DNA of 64,000 nt, from NCBI GenBank assembly GCA_963822825.1, contig CAWGIW010000019.1, positions 181,649 through 245,648 of the forward strand, in the 5' to 3' direction. Below the pieces are notes generated by a model. That model searched no databases and was not told where the DNA came from. It saw nothing but the letters and a program-made list of their open reading frames with translations. The position numbers were made by a program, and so were the translations under genes. Of the stretch, positions 7,727 to 18,232 are shown one piece after another; within the stretch, counting starts at the first letter, position 1; each line of letters starts with the position of its first letter. This stretch comes from JAWWPY01 sp963822825 (GTDB taxonomy: Bacteria; Actinomycetota; Actinomycetes; Streptosporangiales; Streptosporangiaceae).

Positions 7727-9568
7727 ATGGAAAGTTCTGATAGAACCGGAACCAGAGAAGTAATGGGCATTGCGAGTCCACGAACGGCGCCGAGCCCTTT
7801 GAATGGCACGCCGCTGGCCGCGGATAATGAACGGAACGTCCTGCCCGAAGAAGCGCCGATCCGCGCCGACCACAGGCGCGGGCGGCGCGCGGCCAAGATA
7901 ACCATCCCGTCCAGTGGCGCTCCAGGCACCAGTGCGGCAGCGCACGGAGTGCGGCTGGAGCGTATCCGTGAATCCGCCCACGTGTCGGCGCTCTTCTATC
8001 CGTACCTGGCCGTGACCCTGGCCTTCGTGGCGTGGCGGGTTACCGTCGTGAACTGGCACCTCTGGTTCGGCCCCGTGGGGCTGGCGGCCGACCTGTTCGG
8101 CGCGATGCTGATGGTGATGTTCCTCGGCTTCTCGAGATACATCTATCTGCCCGTCCACAGGCCAGCTGATTTGTCGGCGCGGGTCGTCGACTGCATTATC
8201 GCGACACACTCCGAGCCGGTGTCGGTCATCGAGCCCAGTGTCATCGCGGCGCTGCGCGTGCGCGGCGTGCGTAACGTACTGCTGCTGGGTAATCATGAGC
8301 GGCCTGACGTCCGGGCCATGGCGACGCGGCTTGGCGCACTCTATTACGCCCGCGGATCCAGCGAGTTCGCTAAAGCGGGCAACCTGAACGCGGGCCTCAA
8401 GCACACCGACGCAGAATTCGTTATCATCCTCGATGCTGACCATATGGTGCTGCCCCAGTTCGTGGAGCGCACGCTCGGCTATTTCGATGACCCGAAAGTG
8501 GCCTACGTGCAGACTCCTCAGTCCTTCTATAACACTAACTCATTCCTGTTCCGCCGGGCTCGGGGACGCGCCGCCGGATGGTGGGAGCTGATGAATTTCT
8601 ACCACTGCACGCAGCTAGCCAAAAACCGCTGGAATGCCAGCTTCTTCTGCGGCTCAAGCGCCATTATGCGCCGCACCGCCATCGACGATGTCGGCGGTTT
8701 CGCGACCAGCACGCTAACTGAGGATATTCATACCTCCCTCCGGATGCACGCCAAGGGCTGGCGCTCGCTCTACATTCCGGACCGGCTGGCTTTCGGGCTG
8801 GAGGCGCAGAACCTCAAGCAGTATTACTCCCAGCGGCGGCGCTGGGCGGCCGGCTCGCTGACCCTGCTCTTCCGCACCGCCGACTCGCCGCTGTTCAAGC
8901 GCGGCCTGACGACCAGCCAGCGGCTCAGTTATCTGCACGCGACGCTCCTGCATACCGTCGGTGTGCAGCGACTGTTCTACCTCCTGCTGCCTTTGCTGAC
9001 CCTGATCACCCTGCGCGGGCCTGTCATCGTCCCGATAAGCTACTACGGCATCGTGTTCGTCGTCTATTTCATAATTTCGCTCACCTTGGCATCCATCTAT
9101 GGCCGGGGCACGTACCACGTGATTAACAGCGACGCATACTGCCTGGCCAACATACCGGCCCAGCTCGGCGCCCTTACGGCGGTCGTGCGACGTGAACAGC
9201 AATTTAATTCAGCACCGAAGAACATGGTGAACGCCGAGCGCACGATGGCGAAGGCGGCGCTTTGGTCGCTAGGGCTTATCTGCCTGGGGTCAAGCGCATA
9301 CGGTACCTTCCTGTTTGCATCTGGTAATCATTCCGCCCTCGTGATCATAGCCATCCTGTGGAGCGCGGTTAACTGTCTGTGGCTGGGCTGGATCATCGTC
9401 TATCTCGAGTGGTACGCGCACCATCCAAGCCAGTCGTCAGATGACGACAGCATGACAGCCCTCGAGAAGTATCAGCACATCATCGCTCAATTCGGCGAAG
9501 GTTCCCGTGACGTCGGTGCGGCGATCGGCATGACTAATGCCTCAGCGATCGGGCGCCAGGGACTGTAA
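7727..9568 (+). CDS. Membrane GT2 glycosyltransferase, cellulose-synthase-like
   Basis: The 613 residues read without interruption. Two membrane segments (about 88-108 and 115-137) precede a cytosolic GT2 domain and further membrane segments follow (about 415-460, 505-555). The hallmarks of processive beta-glycan synthases are present: DADH at 236-239, TED at 331-333 and QRRRW at 369-373. The enzyme should therefore polymerise or transfer sugar from a nucleotide donor across the membrane. The PilZ domain of true cellulose synthases is absent. The gene ends 61 bp before the cyclase gene on the same strand and may share its transcript. Its job could be a cell-surface glycan or a step in the cyclitol pathway; the sequence cannot decide. 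Confidence 0.85.
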   Translation: MESSDRTGTREVMGIASPRTAPSPLNGTPLAADNERNVLPEEAPIRADHRRGRRAAKITIPSSGAPGTSAAAHGVRLERIRESAHVSALFYPYLAVTLAFVAWRVTVVNWHLWFGPVGLAADLFGAMLMVMFLGFSRYIYLPVHRPADLSARVVDCIIATHSEPVSVIEPSVIAALRVRGVRNVLLLGNHERPDVRAMATRLGALYYARGSSEFAKAGNLNAGLKHTDAEFVIILDADHMVLPQFVERTLGYFDDPKVAYVQTPQSFYNTNSFLFRRARGRAAGWWELMNFYHCTQLAKNRWNASFFCGSSAIMRRTAIDDVGGFATSTLTEDIHTSLRMHAKGWRSLYIPDRLAFGLEAQNLKQYYSQRRRWAAGSLTLLFRTADSPLFKRGLTTSQRLSYLHATLLHTVGVQRLFYLLLPLLTLITLRGPVIVPISYYGIVFVVYFIISLTLASIYGRGTYHVINSDAYCLANIPAQLGALTAVVRREQQFNSAPKNMVNAERTMAKAALWSLGLICLGSSAYGTFLFASGNHSALVIIAILWSAVNCLWLGWIIVYLEWYAHHPSQSSDDDSMTALEKYQHIIAQFGEGSRDVGAAIGMTNASAIGRQGL

Positions 9569-9629
9569 CTAGCTTTGAGGAATCGATCCGCGTAGTGAAT
9601 ACCGGACTGACCTAAAGAGGAAAGAGACA

Positions 9630-10791
9630 ATGGCTACGAAATTCTTGGTGCGCGACGATCAACCGTTGCCAGCACCGGGCGAGGTGATCAGCACGTCATC
9701 GCGCCGCGAGCGCACCTATTCCGTTCACGTGACGCTCGACGAGGCGAGAGCGCTCGAGACGCTGGCCGCTGAGATCGGCGACCGGCAGGTGCGAATCGTT
9801 ACGGATCAAACGGTCGGTCGCCTGCATGGCGGGCGCCTCCTGACCTCGCTCGCCAGCCACGGTGTACCTGTCCAGAGCATCGAGATCCCGGCCGGTGAGC
9901 AGAGCAAGAGCGTGCAGACCGCCTACCATCTCCTTGACTGGCTGGCGCGAAGCGACACGGGGCGCCGCGACGTCATGCTCGCGGTGGGCGGGGGCGTCGT
10001 CATCGACACGACCGGATGGGTCGCGAGCGCCTACATGCGCGGCATCCCTTACATCAATGTGCCCACGACGCTGCTCGCCCAGGTGGACGCCGCGATCGGG
10101 GGCAAAGTGGCCGTCGATCACCAGATAGCGAAGAACCTCATCGGGTCGTTCTACGAGCCTCAGGCCGTGGTGTCGTGCGTCGAGCTACCTCGCCACTCTT
10201 GATGCCCGGCAGGTTCGCGCCGGACTGGCCGAGGTAATAAAAAAGGCGATCATCGCCTCGCCACAGTTGTTCTCCTTCATCGAGCACAATCTGGGATCCC
10301 TGCTTGCCCTTGACCCGGGCTGCTTGCAATCGCTCGTCCATGCCGCATCCGCGATCAAGTGCGTTCTCGTCGCGCGGGATCCCTATGAGGACGACCTGCG
10401 GCGCACGCTGAATTTCGGCCATACGGTCGGCCACGCCGTCGAGACGGCAACCGGGTACGGACCCGTACTGCACGGCGAGGCGGTCGCCTTCGGCATGGCC
10501 GTCGCGGTACGGATAGCGCTCGCCCGCGGGCTGCTGTGGGAATCGACCGCGGCCCGCATACTCAGGCTCCTCGCGGCCGCCGGGCTGCCGCTGTCACTGC
10601 AGCAGCTCGCGGTCGAACCGTCGGCGGACGATGTCATTGGCGGCCTGGCGAAGATCCGCCAGATACGGGCGGGCAGCCTGCGCTTCGTGCTGCCCACCGG
10701 GCTCGGCAGCGCGCTTATCGCCGATGACGTAACCGTCGGCGAGATATCCACGGCCCTGCACGATAGCGCGATGACCGGCGTGCGAGCGTGA
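9630..10791 (+). CDS. Sugar-phosphate cyclase, 2-epi-5-epi-valiolone-synthase-like (one frameshift)
   Basis: This belongs to the dehydroquinate-synthase-like cyclase superfamily. EEVS enzymes (AcbC, ValA) cyclise sedoheptulose 7-phosphate to 2-epi-5-epi-valiolone using NAD and a metal ion. NAD and substrate motifs are present: VGGGVVIDTTGWVASAYMRG at about 119-138 and NVPTTLLAQVDAAIGGK at about 143-159. The metal ligands are E201 (GLAEVIKK), H264 (NFGHTVGH) and H281 (LHGEA). The wording matches actinobacterial AcbC/ValA better than shikimate AroB. One extra base near 10182 breaks the frame. Removing it restores a full-length protein of about 386 residues (SCV-SYLATLDARQVRAGLAE). The start has an AAAGAGGAAAG ribosome site. 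The stop overlaps the kinase GTG start by four bases, which indicates coupling. Confidence 0.85.
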
Positions 10792-11778
10792 ACGGGACCG
10801 GGCGGCCGCGGTACGGCGTCGACTCCGGCGGCAGCACCACGTCGATCCGCACATCCAACGGCGAGCATTGGGAAGCGCCGTCGGTCAATCCGAGTTCCGT
10901 GGGCAAGTCCGCGTCGGAGCGATCCGTCCGCGCGATCTTCGAGCGGATCCGCCGCCACGCCGGGAGCCGGGGAGACCGGCCCGCCGTCTGGCTGGCATCG
11001 GCTTCGCTTGACCCGGCTTCTCCCGGTCGCGAGGTGGCCCGCCTGGCCGCCGCCGCGCGCTCGGCCGGTCTGCGGGGCGAACTCGTCATCTCCAACGACA
11101 TCACACCGCTCGTGCTCGATGCGCACCCGGCCAAGGCCACGTCGTCGCGGTCTGCGGCACCGGCTCCGGGTTCGCGGCTACGGACGGACGATCTCCGGTG
11201 CGCCGCGTCGGCAGCTGCGAATACCTGGCCAGCGACGAGGGCAGTGCGTTTGACCTTGGCCTGCGTGGACTGCGCGCAGCGGTGCGCGCCCTCGATGGCC
11301 GCGCCGCGGCCACCGCGCTCACCGCCCTGCTGGCGGAAGAGGCCAGTGCCGACGTTCCCGCGCTGGCCCGCACGCTCGCCCAGACACCTTTTCCGAAGCC
11401 AGCCGTGGCCGCGCTCGCGCCCGTTGTCGTGCGCGCATGGCTGGAGGATGACCACGTGGCGGCCCTCTTGGTCGCGGATGCGATCGAAGAGTTAATCCTC
11501 GGCGTGCGGGCCGCGCGGGAAGCGGCGGCGCTCTCACCTGGCTGGCGACTGTCGGTAACCGGTGGTGTGGTGACTGGCAGTCCCGAATTCTTCCGCGAAT
11601 TCGCGGCGGCCGCCGCACGCCTGGGCGCGGAGTCCGTGCGGCTTGTCACCGACCCAGCCATGAGCGTCCTCGCCGCCTTGACCCAGTTCACCTCGCCCAG
11701 CGCCGTTGAGCTCACGGACGACCGGGTGAGCGCCGATGTCTGGCACCTCGATCTCGCCGTCACAAAGGAGTCAAGTGA
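10788..11778 (+). CDS. C7-cyclitol kinase candidate, BadF/BadG/GlcNAc-kinase-like (frameshifted)
   Basis: The N-terminus has the ASKHA phosphate-1 loop GVDSGGSTT (residues 10-18). Later come AVCGTGSGF and YLASDEGSAFDLGLRGLRAAVRA, typical of BadF/BadG/BcrA-type and N-acetylglucosamine-kinase-like ATPases, and SVTGGVV. The likely reaction is ATP-dependent phosphorylation of the cyclitol made by the preceding cyclase, comparable to AcbM or ValC; the substrate is inferred from context. One base appears to be missing near 11133. The 3' end is uncertain: the kinase frame runs into the next gene, and a TGA at 11776 in another frame would give the usual overlap with the downstream GTG. It starts four bases inside the cyclase stop. 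Confidence 0.7.
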
Positions 11779-13735
11779 ACATCATCGAATGCCATTTGAA
11801 TTCGGCGGGTTCGACGACCGCCTGGTGAAGGCGGGCGTGTCGGTCTATCTGTGGAACCTGTGCCGGGAGTTCCACGCCGCTGGGCACCAGGTGACCGGGC
11901 TTACCGCCGCCCACGGCCTGCTTCCCTGGCTGCGTGACCGGTACCCGGTGACGGATCTGGACTGGCACGCAAGCGAGGCGATCCCCGTCCGGCTCGATCC
12001 CGAGGGCTGGCCAGGCTTCCCCGAGCAGGTTGTCATCCCGGCCGACGTGACAGCACATCACGTGAGCATCGACGGTGTGGATGTTGTTCTCCTCGCCGGC
12101 GGCATGCTCGACGAGCACACCGACACCTTCTACCCACCTCACGAGCTGGAGGGACGCGACCTGTCTTTCCTCAAGCCGCTCGTGTTCCAGGTGATGGCCG
12201 CGCGATTTCCTCGCCGATACGGCCCCCGGCGGGACCGTCGTGCACCTGCACGAACCCTGCATACCACTACCTGATCCCCGCGGCGGTGCAGCGATGTGGA
12301 CTGGTCACGATCTCGACGGTCCAGACGAACCTGCCGGCCAACACGAAGGTCTACGGCCCTGGGGTGCGCACGCTGCTGCGTCATCTCGGTGCCGACCCGT
12401 CGGTGACCGAAGGGCTCGCTGACCCGCCCCTGGAATCTCAGCCGCTGGAGGAGGCAATGCGCTGCTACCCGCGCTAGCACGTCGCTGTACCGCGAGTACC
12501 CAGAGCGGCCGGGTCATGACTACATCAGCATGCTCGGCCTGGTCGTGCGCTCCGTGCACGCCCTGGATTTCTTGTCGGCGGGCCAGCTCGATCACGCGAT
12601 GACACAGGCGGGCACCCCGTTCGAGCAGTTGTTTGAGCGGCTTCCCGGTACGCCGGGAACTTCGTTCCAGGTCGCACAGCTTGGTCGTCGGTGGCTGCGC
12701 GATCGGCGATGAATGGCTTGACCTGGCTCGTAGTGACGAGGCCGCAAGCAGACACTGAACGGGCTCGGCTTGGACGAAACGCTGCCGACGGTGTACCACA
12801 ATGCGCGCTACTCGCCGCAGCACAAGGGCCAGCAGGACATGTTCCGCGCCCTGCGCCGCGTGCTTGACGACGGAGAACGCTGCAACATCCTGCTGCACTG
12901 CCTGTCTCCGCAGCCGCCCAGGGACCCAGATCTCGACGCGCTGGCCCGCGCTATCCCGAGCTCGTGCGGGTGCGGACGGACGTGATGACGCAGCCAGAGC
13001 TGGCCGCCTGGGCGGGCGCGAGCGATCTGTGCCTGTTCCCGTCCAAGTTCGAGATGGACACGTTCTTGATAGCCATGGGTGAGGCGATGGCCAGCGGTGC
13101 CGTGCCGATCGCCACCGCGCAGCAGGGCATGCGGCATTTCGGCCACGCCGTCGAGCCTCGACGACCCGACCGCGACGGGCCTTGCGTTGCCACGCTCGTT
13201 CCGTGTCGGCGACCCGGTGCTGACCGAGGCGATCATCGTCGGGCTGTGCCGCATGCTGCGGCTGGTGCGTCGGAGCCGGCCAGATCGAGTTGCTGCGGGC
13301 GCAGGGCCATGGCCTCGTGCGTACATTTACCTGGGAAGGGCGGCCGGCCGGTTCCTGGCGATCTTTTCGGCCTGCGCGTCAGGTTCCTGCCCGGTACTGG
13401 ATTGTGCTCGCCCGGTCGGCCATGCCGCCCCCGCCGATTGTGATTGCGGCCCGTCTGCCGGGCTGTCATCGGCGCTGCGCGGCGCCGCCGAGGCCCGCAG
13501 GGTCGGCGACGCCATCTGCATCCGCTTGGATTGGGCGGCGGCGCGGGCCGACGCCGTCGTTCCGGGGTGCCCGGCCCAGGTCACCACGCTCGGTCAAGGC
13601 CCCGATGGACAGTTTCGTGGCCGGATACCCGCACCGGCCACCGACCAGGTCGCACTGCTGGTCACATTTCCCGATGGGCGGTCCATCTGGACCGACGTGA
13701 CGGTCGGCGACGGAGGTGGGACCGCAGATGCGTGA
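11775..13735 (+). pseudogene. Starch/glycogen-synthase-like glycosyltransferase (AcbS-like), many frameshifts
   Basis: Segments of one GT-B glycosyltransferase lie in order but in changing frames. They include KAGVSVYLWNLCREFHAAGHQVTGLTA (about 11829), VDVVLLAGG (about 12076), STVQTNLPANTKVYGPGVR (about 12312), DYISMLGLVVRS.HALDFLS (about 12520), YHNARYSPQHKGQQDMFRAL (about 12790) and ASDLCLFPSKFEMDTFLIAMGEAMASG (about 13020). The last matches the donor-binding region of GT5/GT4 enzymes. A C-terminal beta-rich piece (about 13500-13730) follows. I count at least seven single-base shifts. The order resembles AcbS beside AcbR in acarbose clusters. GTG at 11775 has AAAGGAG upstream. As written it cannot make one protein; with corrected indels it would be about 650 residues. 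The stop overlaps the next gene. Confidence 0.65.
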
Positions 13736-14859
13736 CGTGCGCGCTGCCCTGCTGGCCGGCGGCCAGGGCGTCCGAATGGGCCAGCTCACCCAGCACACGT
13801 GCAAGCCGATGGTGCCCTACGCGGGCAGCTGCCGGCTAGTCGATTTCAGCATGGCCAACGCCGTCCGCTCCGGCGTGACGGAAATGGTGGTGCTGTCTCA
13901 TTACATCGAGCGTGAACTGATCGATCACCTCCTGCGGCACTGGGAAGGCGAGGCGGCCGGCTGCGGCGATGGCCGTGGCCTTCGCATCCATTGCGGCCCG
14001 CAAGACCATCTGCTGCCCCCGGGGTCCGGCCGCCGCGGCGGCCTGCCCGATGGCCTGCAACTGCCCGCCCGGCCCGCGGACCAGGGCATCGCCGATGCGC
14101 TGCTGGCCAACGCGCGGTGGCTGTTCGCGCCCGGTGCGACTGATGTGCTGATCCTGCACGCCGACCACGTCTACTCCTTCGACTACCAGCCAATGCTGGA
14201 CGAGCATCGCGCCTCAGGCGCGGCGGCCACGATCGGAGTCCAGCGCATCGAACGGCGTTTCGTCCAACTGTTCGGCATGGTCGAGGTGGACGGCGCGAAC
14301 CGGGTACGGCGGCTGGTGGAAAAACCCGCCGACCCGACCTCCGACCTTGTCTTCACGGCATTCTGCCTGTTCCGTATCGACGCCCTGCGGGACGCTCTGA
14401 CCACGCTCAGCCGGCTGCCTTCCGGCGACTGGCAGCACGACCTCAGCCGAGACGTGCTGCCCTTCATGATCGCGGATGGGCAGCATGTCCGCGCGCACCC
14501 GGTAACGGGCTACTGGGCGGACATCGGCACCGTCGAGCGGTACCTGCTCGGCCACTTGGAACTCCTCCGGTCGCCAACGGCGCTTGGGCTCACGGATGTA
14601 CCACAGACGCTGCCGGGACCGTCGCCCGATGCGGGCGGAGCCGGGCCGAGTGATCACGAGCGGTCCGGTCCCGGCGCACGCTCACGTGCGGGAGGCAATT
14701 CTGTACCCGGGCTGCGTGGTTGAGGCGGGCGCATGGATCGAACGTTCTGTGGTCCTGCCCGGAGCCCGGGTGCGAGCGGGAGCCAAAGTCCACGACACGG
14801 TGGTCCTCGAAGGGGAGACCATCGCGGGGACGCGATCAGGAATCGCGGCGCTGATCTGA
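13728..14859 (+). CDS. GlgC-like nucleotidyltransferase, cyclitol-1-phosphate activation candidate (frameshifted)
   Basis: The N-terminal nucleotidyltransferase domain opens with ALLAGGQGVRMGQLT..TCKPMVPYAG, the glucose-1-phosphate adenylyltransferase signature. It continues with ILHADHVYSFDY (metal/nucleotide site), LVEKP and the substrate loop GYWADIGTVERYL. The C-terminal left-handed beta-helix (LYPGCVVEAGAWIERSVVLPGA..RAGAKVHDTVV) is in another frame, with a break near 14640-14690. The length, about 375 residues once corrected, fits GlgC. In a C7-cyclitol setting the comparable proteins AcbR and ValB couple a cyclitol 1-phosphate to a nucleotide, so that role is inferred. A real glycogen GlgC is less likely because it sits between a cyclase and glycosyltransferases. 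ATG at 13728 follows GGAGG and overlaps the upstream stop. Confidence 0.75.
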
Positions 14860-14887
14860 TGTCGGACCGATTGGAAAGGAGCCTAGG

Positions 14888-16124
14888 GTGTCTGTTCTGA
14901 AGTCTGATCGTGCCGGACTGGCCCGCGCTGTCGCCGACAACCTGGTGATCGCCGCGGATCCGGCTGCCCGCGGGGCGAGCGTGGTCTTCTGGAAAGACGG
15001 CCGTCCTTGGACCCAGGCGGTAGCCATGCGGTCCGCACGACCGGGGACCAGCAGATCCGCTCGCTGGGTGAGCGGCTGCTCGACGATCCGGCGGACTCAC
15101 GGCGTCATGCCGCACTGGTTTCGTTGCTGCTCGAACGGGATCCAGATGAACCTCCCGCGGCGGCGATCTTCGAGCTGGCCTGGGCCGCGGAGTGCAATTC
15201 GCGCCTCGGCTACCACCTGGGACCACGTTACGCGGCGGACGTCGCCGACGTTGGCCTGGATGACCTGCGGTCGCTGCCGCCAGGGATTCCGCTGGCCGCT
15301 GAACAGGACGCCGAGGTCCTGGTCATCGTCCCGTTCCGGGACCGTGCTGGCGGGCGAGCGGCTGCGCAACCTGCTGGCCTGCCTGCTCGCGCTGCGCGAT
15401 CAGTCGTACCCGCGGGACGGTTACCGGGTCACGGTCGTGGAGACGGACGGGGTGCCCCGCTGGCGCGATGTCATCGCCCCCTACGCGGACCATTACCTGT
15501 TCGCCGCCAATTCCGGCGACTTCAACAAGTCGTGGGCGGTCAACGTCGGCGCGCGTGCACAGCCCGGGCTCAGCCGAAGTGATCTGCATCCTGGATGCTG
15601 ACGTCCTGGCCGACCGGGACTTCGTCGCGCGCAATGCCGGCCGTTTCCGGAGCCCGGGTACCGGGGGCCATCTGACCTACCGCGACATGTTCTGCCTTGA
15701 CCCGGCGGCCACTTCATGGGCGATTGGTCAGCGGCTGTCGCGGCGCCTGCCCCAGGCGGATCCTGACCATCTGCGAGGATTTTTGCTCCGGCGCCCCCCT
15801 GGCTGCTGCGTCTGGACCCGGACCGAGGCGTTTCATCGCATCAGCGGCATGGATGAGCGGTACGAAGGCTGGGGCGGAGAGGACTACGACTTCGCGCACC
15901 GGCTCGACCTGGCCGCCCCGCTGGATACCTACGACGACTGGCTGCTGCACATGTACCACCCGGCCTCGTCCCGGCTGACACCCGAAGGTCAGCAGGTCAA
16001 CGCGCATATCCCGAGCCTTAGCTGGCAGCCGGCGGAGCCGATCGGGCGGCTGGACCGCTTCGTCGCTGCCGAGGGGCGGCCCGACGTGGCGCCTATTTGC
16101 GATAGTAGGGGTCATGTCTGCTGA
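14888..16124 (+). pseudogene. GT2-type glycosyltransferase with Glyco_transf_7C-like C-terminus, frameshifted
   Basis: The first 190 or so residues (to about 15350) are an N-terminal helical region and the start of the Rossmann domain (EVLVIVPFRDR). The next piece reads GERLRNLLACLLALRDQSYP..GYRVTVVETDG, then the donor-site motif CILDADVLADRDF and the acceptor-side motif WGGEDYDFAHRLDL, typical of galactosyltransferase-7-type C-termini. Breaks lie near 15020, 15350 and 15560. Transfer of a sugar from a UDP- or GDP-donor to a cyclitol acceptor, comparable to ValG, is a reasonable inference. AAAGGAG precedes the GTG start. The stop overlaps the aldo/keto reductase start by 11 bases, so the genes are one operon. 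Confidence 0.65.
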
Positions 16125-17094
16125 ACGTTTTCTCGGCACTTCTGGCATTTCGGTTCCACCGATCGGAGTCGGCTGCTGGGCGATCGGTGGGCAATTCTGG
16201 GCCGGCGATCAGCCGCTGGGCTGGGGCGATGTGGATGACCGCGAGTCGCTGCGGGCACTGCGGCGCGCCTTCGATCTCGGCATCAGGCTGTTCGATACCG
16301 CTGATGTCTACGGCACCGGCCACAGCGAGCGCATTCTGGCGCAGGCCCTCGGTGGTCACCGGGATGAGGTGATCATCGCCACCAAATGGGGAAACACCTA
16401 TGATGAAGGGCGCCGGGCACTGCTCGATCCAGATATCTCTGGTAGTTACGCGCGCCGCGCACTAGAGGCCTCCCTGCGGCGGCTCGGTACCGATTATGTG
16501 GACATCTACCAGTTCCATCTGGCCGACATCAGCCCGGCTGATGCCGCCCCTCTGCTCGATGTACTCGAGGACATGGTCACGGCCGGGCAGGTTCGGACGT
16601 ACGGATGGAGCACCGATGACCCGGAGCGCGCCGCCTCCTGGTCGGCGGCCCCGCACGCGGCGGTCGTCCAGCATGAGCTCAACGTCCTGAACGACGCCCC
16701 TGACATGCTCGCTCTGGTCGAGCGCCTGAACTGGGCGAGCATCAACCGGGGTCCGCTGGCCATGGGCCTGATCAGCGACAAGTACACCACGCGGAGCCTG
16801 CTCCCCGACGACGACGTCCGCGGTGACGAGCCCGAGTGGATGCGCTATTTCTCCGGCGGACGGCCGGCACCGGAGTGGCTCTCCCGGCGTGACGCGGTTC
16901 GGGAGATCCTGGTCAGCGGCGGCCGCTCACCGGTCCAGGGCGCACTGGCGTGGAACCTGGCCCGCAGTCCGCGCACCATCCCGATCCCGGGATGCCGAAC
17001 AGTGGCTCAGGTCGAAGAAAACGTCGCGGCTCTGGATTACGGGCCGCTCGACCCGGCCGAGATGGCTCAGATCGACGCGATTCTCGGACGTTAA
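16114..17094 (+). CDS. Aldo/keto reductase
   Basis: The protein is intact at 326 residues and has a TIM-barrel AKR fold. The catalytic tetrad is visible as D61, Y66 (FDTADVYG), K91 (ATKWG) and H135 (YQFHLAD). The NADP-binding C-terminal region includes GALAWNLARSPRTIPIPGCRT..QVEENVAA. It would reduce a ketone or oxidise an alcohol with NADP. In this cluster the obvious substrate is a keto-cyclitol such as a valiolone derivative, which is inference from position. It overlaps the preceding glycosyltransferase by 11 bases. A 210-bp gap with two direct repeats follows before the next gene. Confidence 0.85.
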   Translation: MSAERFLGTSGISVPPIGVGCWAIGGQFWAGDQPLGWGDVDDRESLRALRRAFDLGIRLFDTADVYGTGHSERILAQALGGHRDEVIIATKWGNTYDEGRRALLDPDISGSYARRALEASLRRLGTDYVDIYQFHLADISPADAAPLLDVLEDMVTAGQVRTYGWSTDDPERAASWSAAPHAAVVQHELNVLNDAPDMLALVERLNWASINRGPLAMGLISDKYTTRSLLPDDDVRGDEPEWMRYFSGGRPAPEWLSRRDAVREILVSGGRSPVQGALAWNLARSPRTIPIPGCRTVAQVEENVAALDYGPLDPAEMAQIDAILGR

Positions 17095-17126
17095 CACGTG
17101 AACCGCCCGGCGGCATAACACGTGAA
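17092..17126. repeat. Two direct copies of TAACACGTGAA
   Basis: TAACACGTGAA occurs at 17092-17102, where its first bases are the stop codon of the aldo/keto reductase, and again at 17116-17126. The copies are 24 bp apart start to start, in the gap before the RmlD-like gene. Each contains a CACGTG palindrome. They could be an operator pair or a local duplication. Confidence 0.4.
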
Positions 17127-17304
17127 TACAGAGAGGACGTAATTCTCCGGAACCACGCAGGACGGGGCATGGGCGCCGGCGGGACTGAATTTGCTCAGGG
17201 AAGGTTTACCATCCTTTCTTCGGGGCCGAACCGAAGGAGCGGAACTGTCATTGTCGCGGCCTTCTGGCCGCTACTGTTAATTCGCATTGAGGGGGAACTG
17301 GCCA

Positions 17305-18232
17305 ATGGCCATGATTCACGAGCGCTCGCCGGATCCGGTCCTGGTCGTCGGACATGGCGTGATCGGCAGTTCCTTGCGCTCCCGCCTGCTCGCGAGCGGA
17401 TGCCCGGTCGTATGTGTGACCAGACGGCCGACCGGGCTCCCGGGCTACCGGACGCACGACCTGGCCGACGAGAACGGGCGGTTGGCGCTGCGCCGCCTGC
17501 TGCACGACCTGCGGCCGCGGTGCGTGGTGCTCGCACACGGCCCGAGCGACGTTACCTGGATCGAGCGGCACGAACAGCAGGCGGCCCGCGTGCACTGCGA
17601 AGTCGCGCACATCGTGGCCGCGTCCAAGGTCCCCGCCATCCTGGTGTCGACCGACAACGTCTTCTCCGGCGAGCGCGGGCGCTACGCCCCGGCTGACGAG
17701 CCCAACCCGGGCAACGCCTACGGGCGGGTGAAGGCACGAGCCGAGCAACTGATCCTGGCGACCGCGACTGGCCTCGCGTTACGGGTCAGCCTGATCTACG
17801 CGTGGGCGAAATCATGGCAGCGGAACACGTTCGCCGAACGCTGCCTGACCGCGGCGTTCGCGAACCGGCCGCTGCTCGTGCCCTCCGACCAGATATTTAC
17901 TCCCGTACATACCCGCGACGTGAGTTCCGTGATAGCCGCGATGTGCACATCCGGCCGCGTGTTCACCGGGGTCCGGCATCTCGCCGGGCCGCTCGAGCTG
18001 AGCCGCTACGAGTTCGCTAAGACGGCCTACCGGCTGGCCGGAGCAGATGCTGCGCTCGTGCGCCAGTGTCGCCGGCGCGATACCGAATGGGCTTCGCGGC
18101 CCAGTTCTCGTCGCTCGCCTGCGGAGACTTCGCCGACATACCTGGCCTGGCCGGCTGGCAACCCATGACTCCGCAGGACGGCCTGCGGACGATGCTTGAC
18201 GAACGTCGCGCAGCCCCGGTGGAGGACACATG
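17305..18232 (+). CDS. RmlD-like NAD(P)-dependent reductase/epimerase, C-terminal frameshift
   Basis: This is an extended short-chain dehydrogenase. The nucleotide-binding loop is GHGVIGS (16-22), the active-site strand VSTDNVFSG contains S115-T116-D117, and the YGRVK motif places Y139 and K143. The domain order matches dTDP-4-dehydrorhamnose reductases and related sugar-nucleotide enzymes. Near 18105 a single-base shift is needed. In the corrected frame the protein ends LAGWQPMTPQDGLRTMLDERR at a TGA that overlaps the next ATG (ATGA), a much better ending than the uncorrected one. ATG at 17305 has GAGGGGG upstream. The probable task is reduction or epimerisation of an activated cyclitol or sugar; the substrate is unknown. 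Confidence 0.75.

Noticed and set aside
9630..10791. Primary-metabolism dehydroquinate synthase (aroB)
   Set aside because: No other shikimate gene is nearby, and the motif wording around VIDTTGWVASAYMRG and the IKKAIIASP segment resembles AcbC/ValA enzymes. Without a tree this remains a strong preference, not proof.
13728..14859. Glycogen-synthesis pair (glgC with glycogen synthase)
   Set aside because: The two genes are embedded between a C7-cyclitol-type cyclase/kinase and tailoring enzymes and translationally overlap them. AcbR/AcbS-like roles explain this better.
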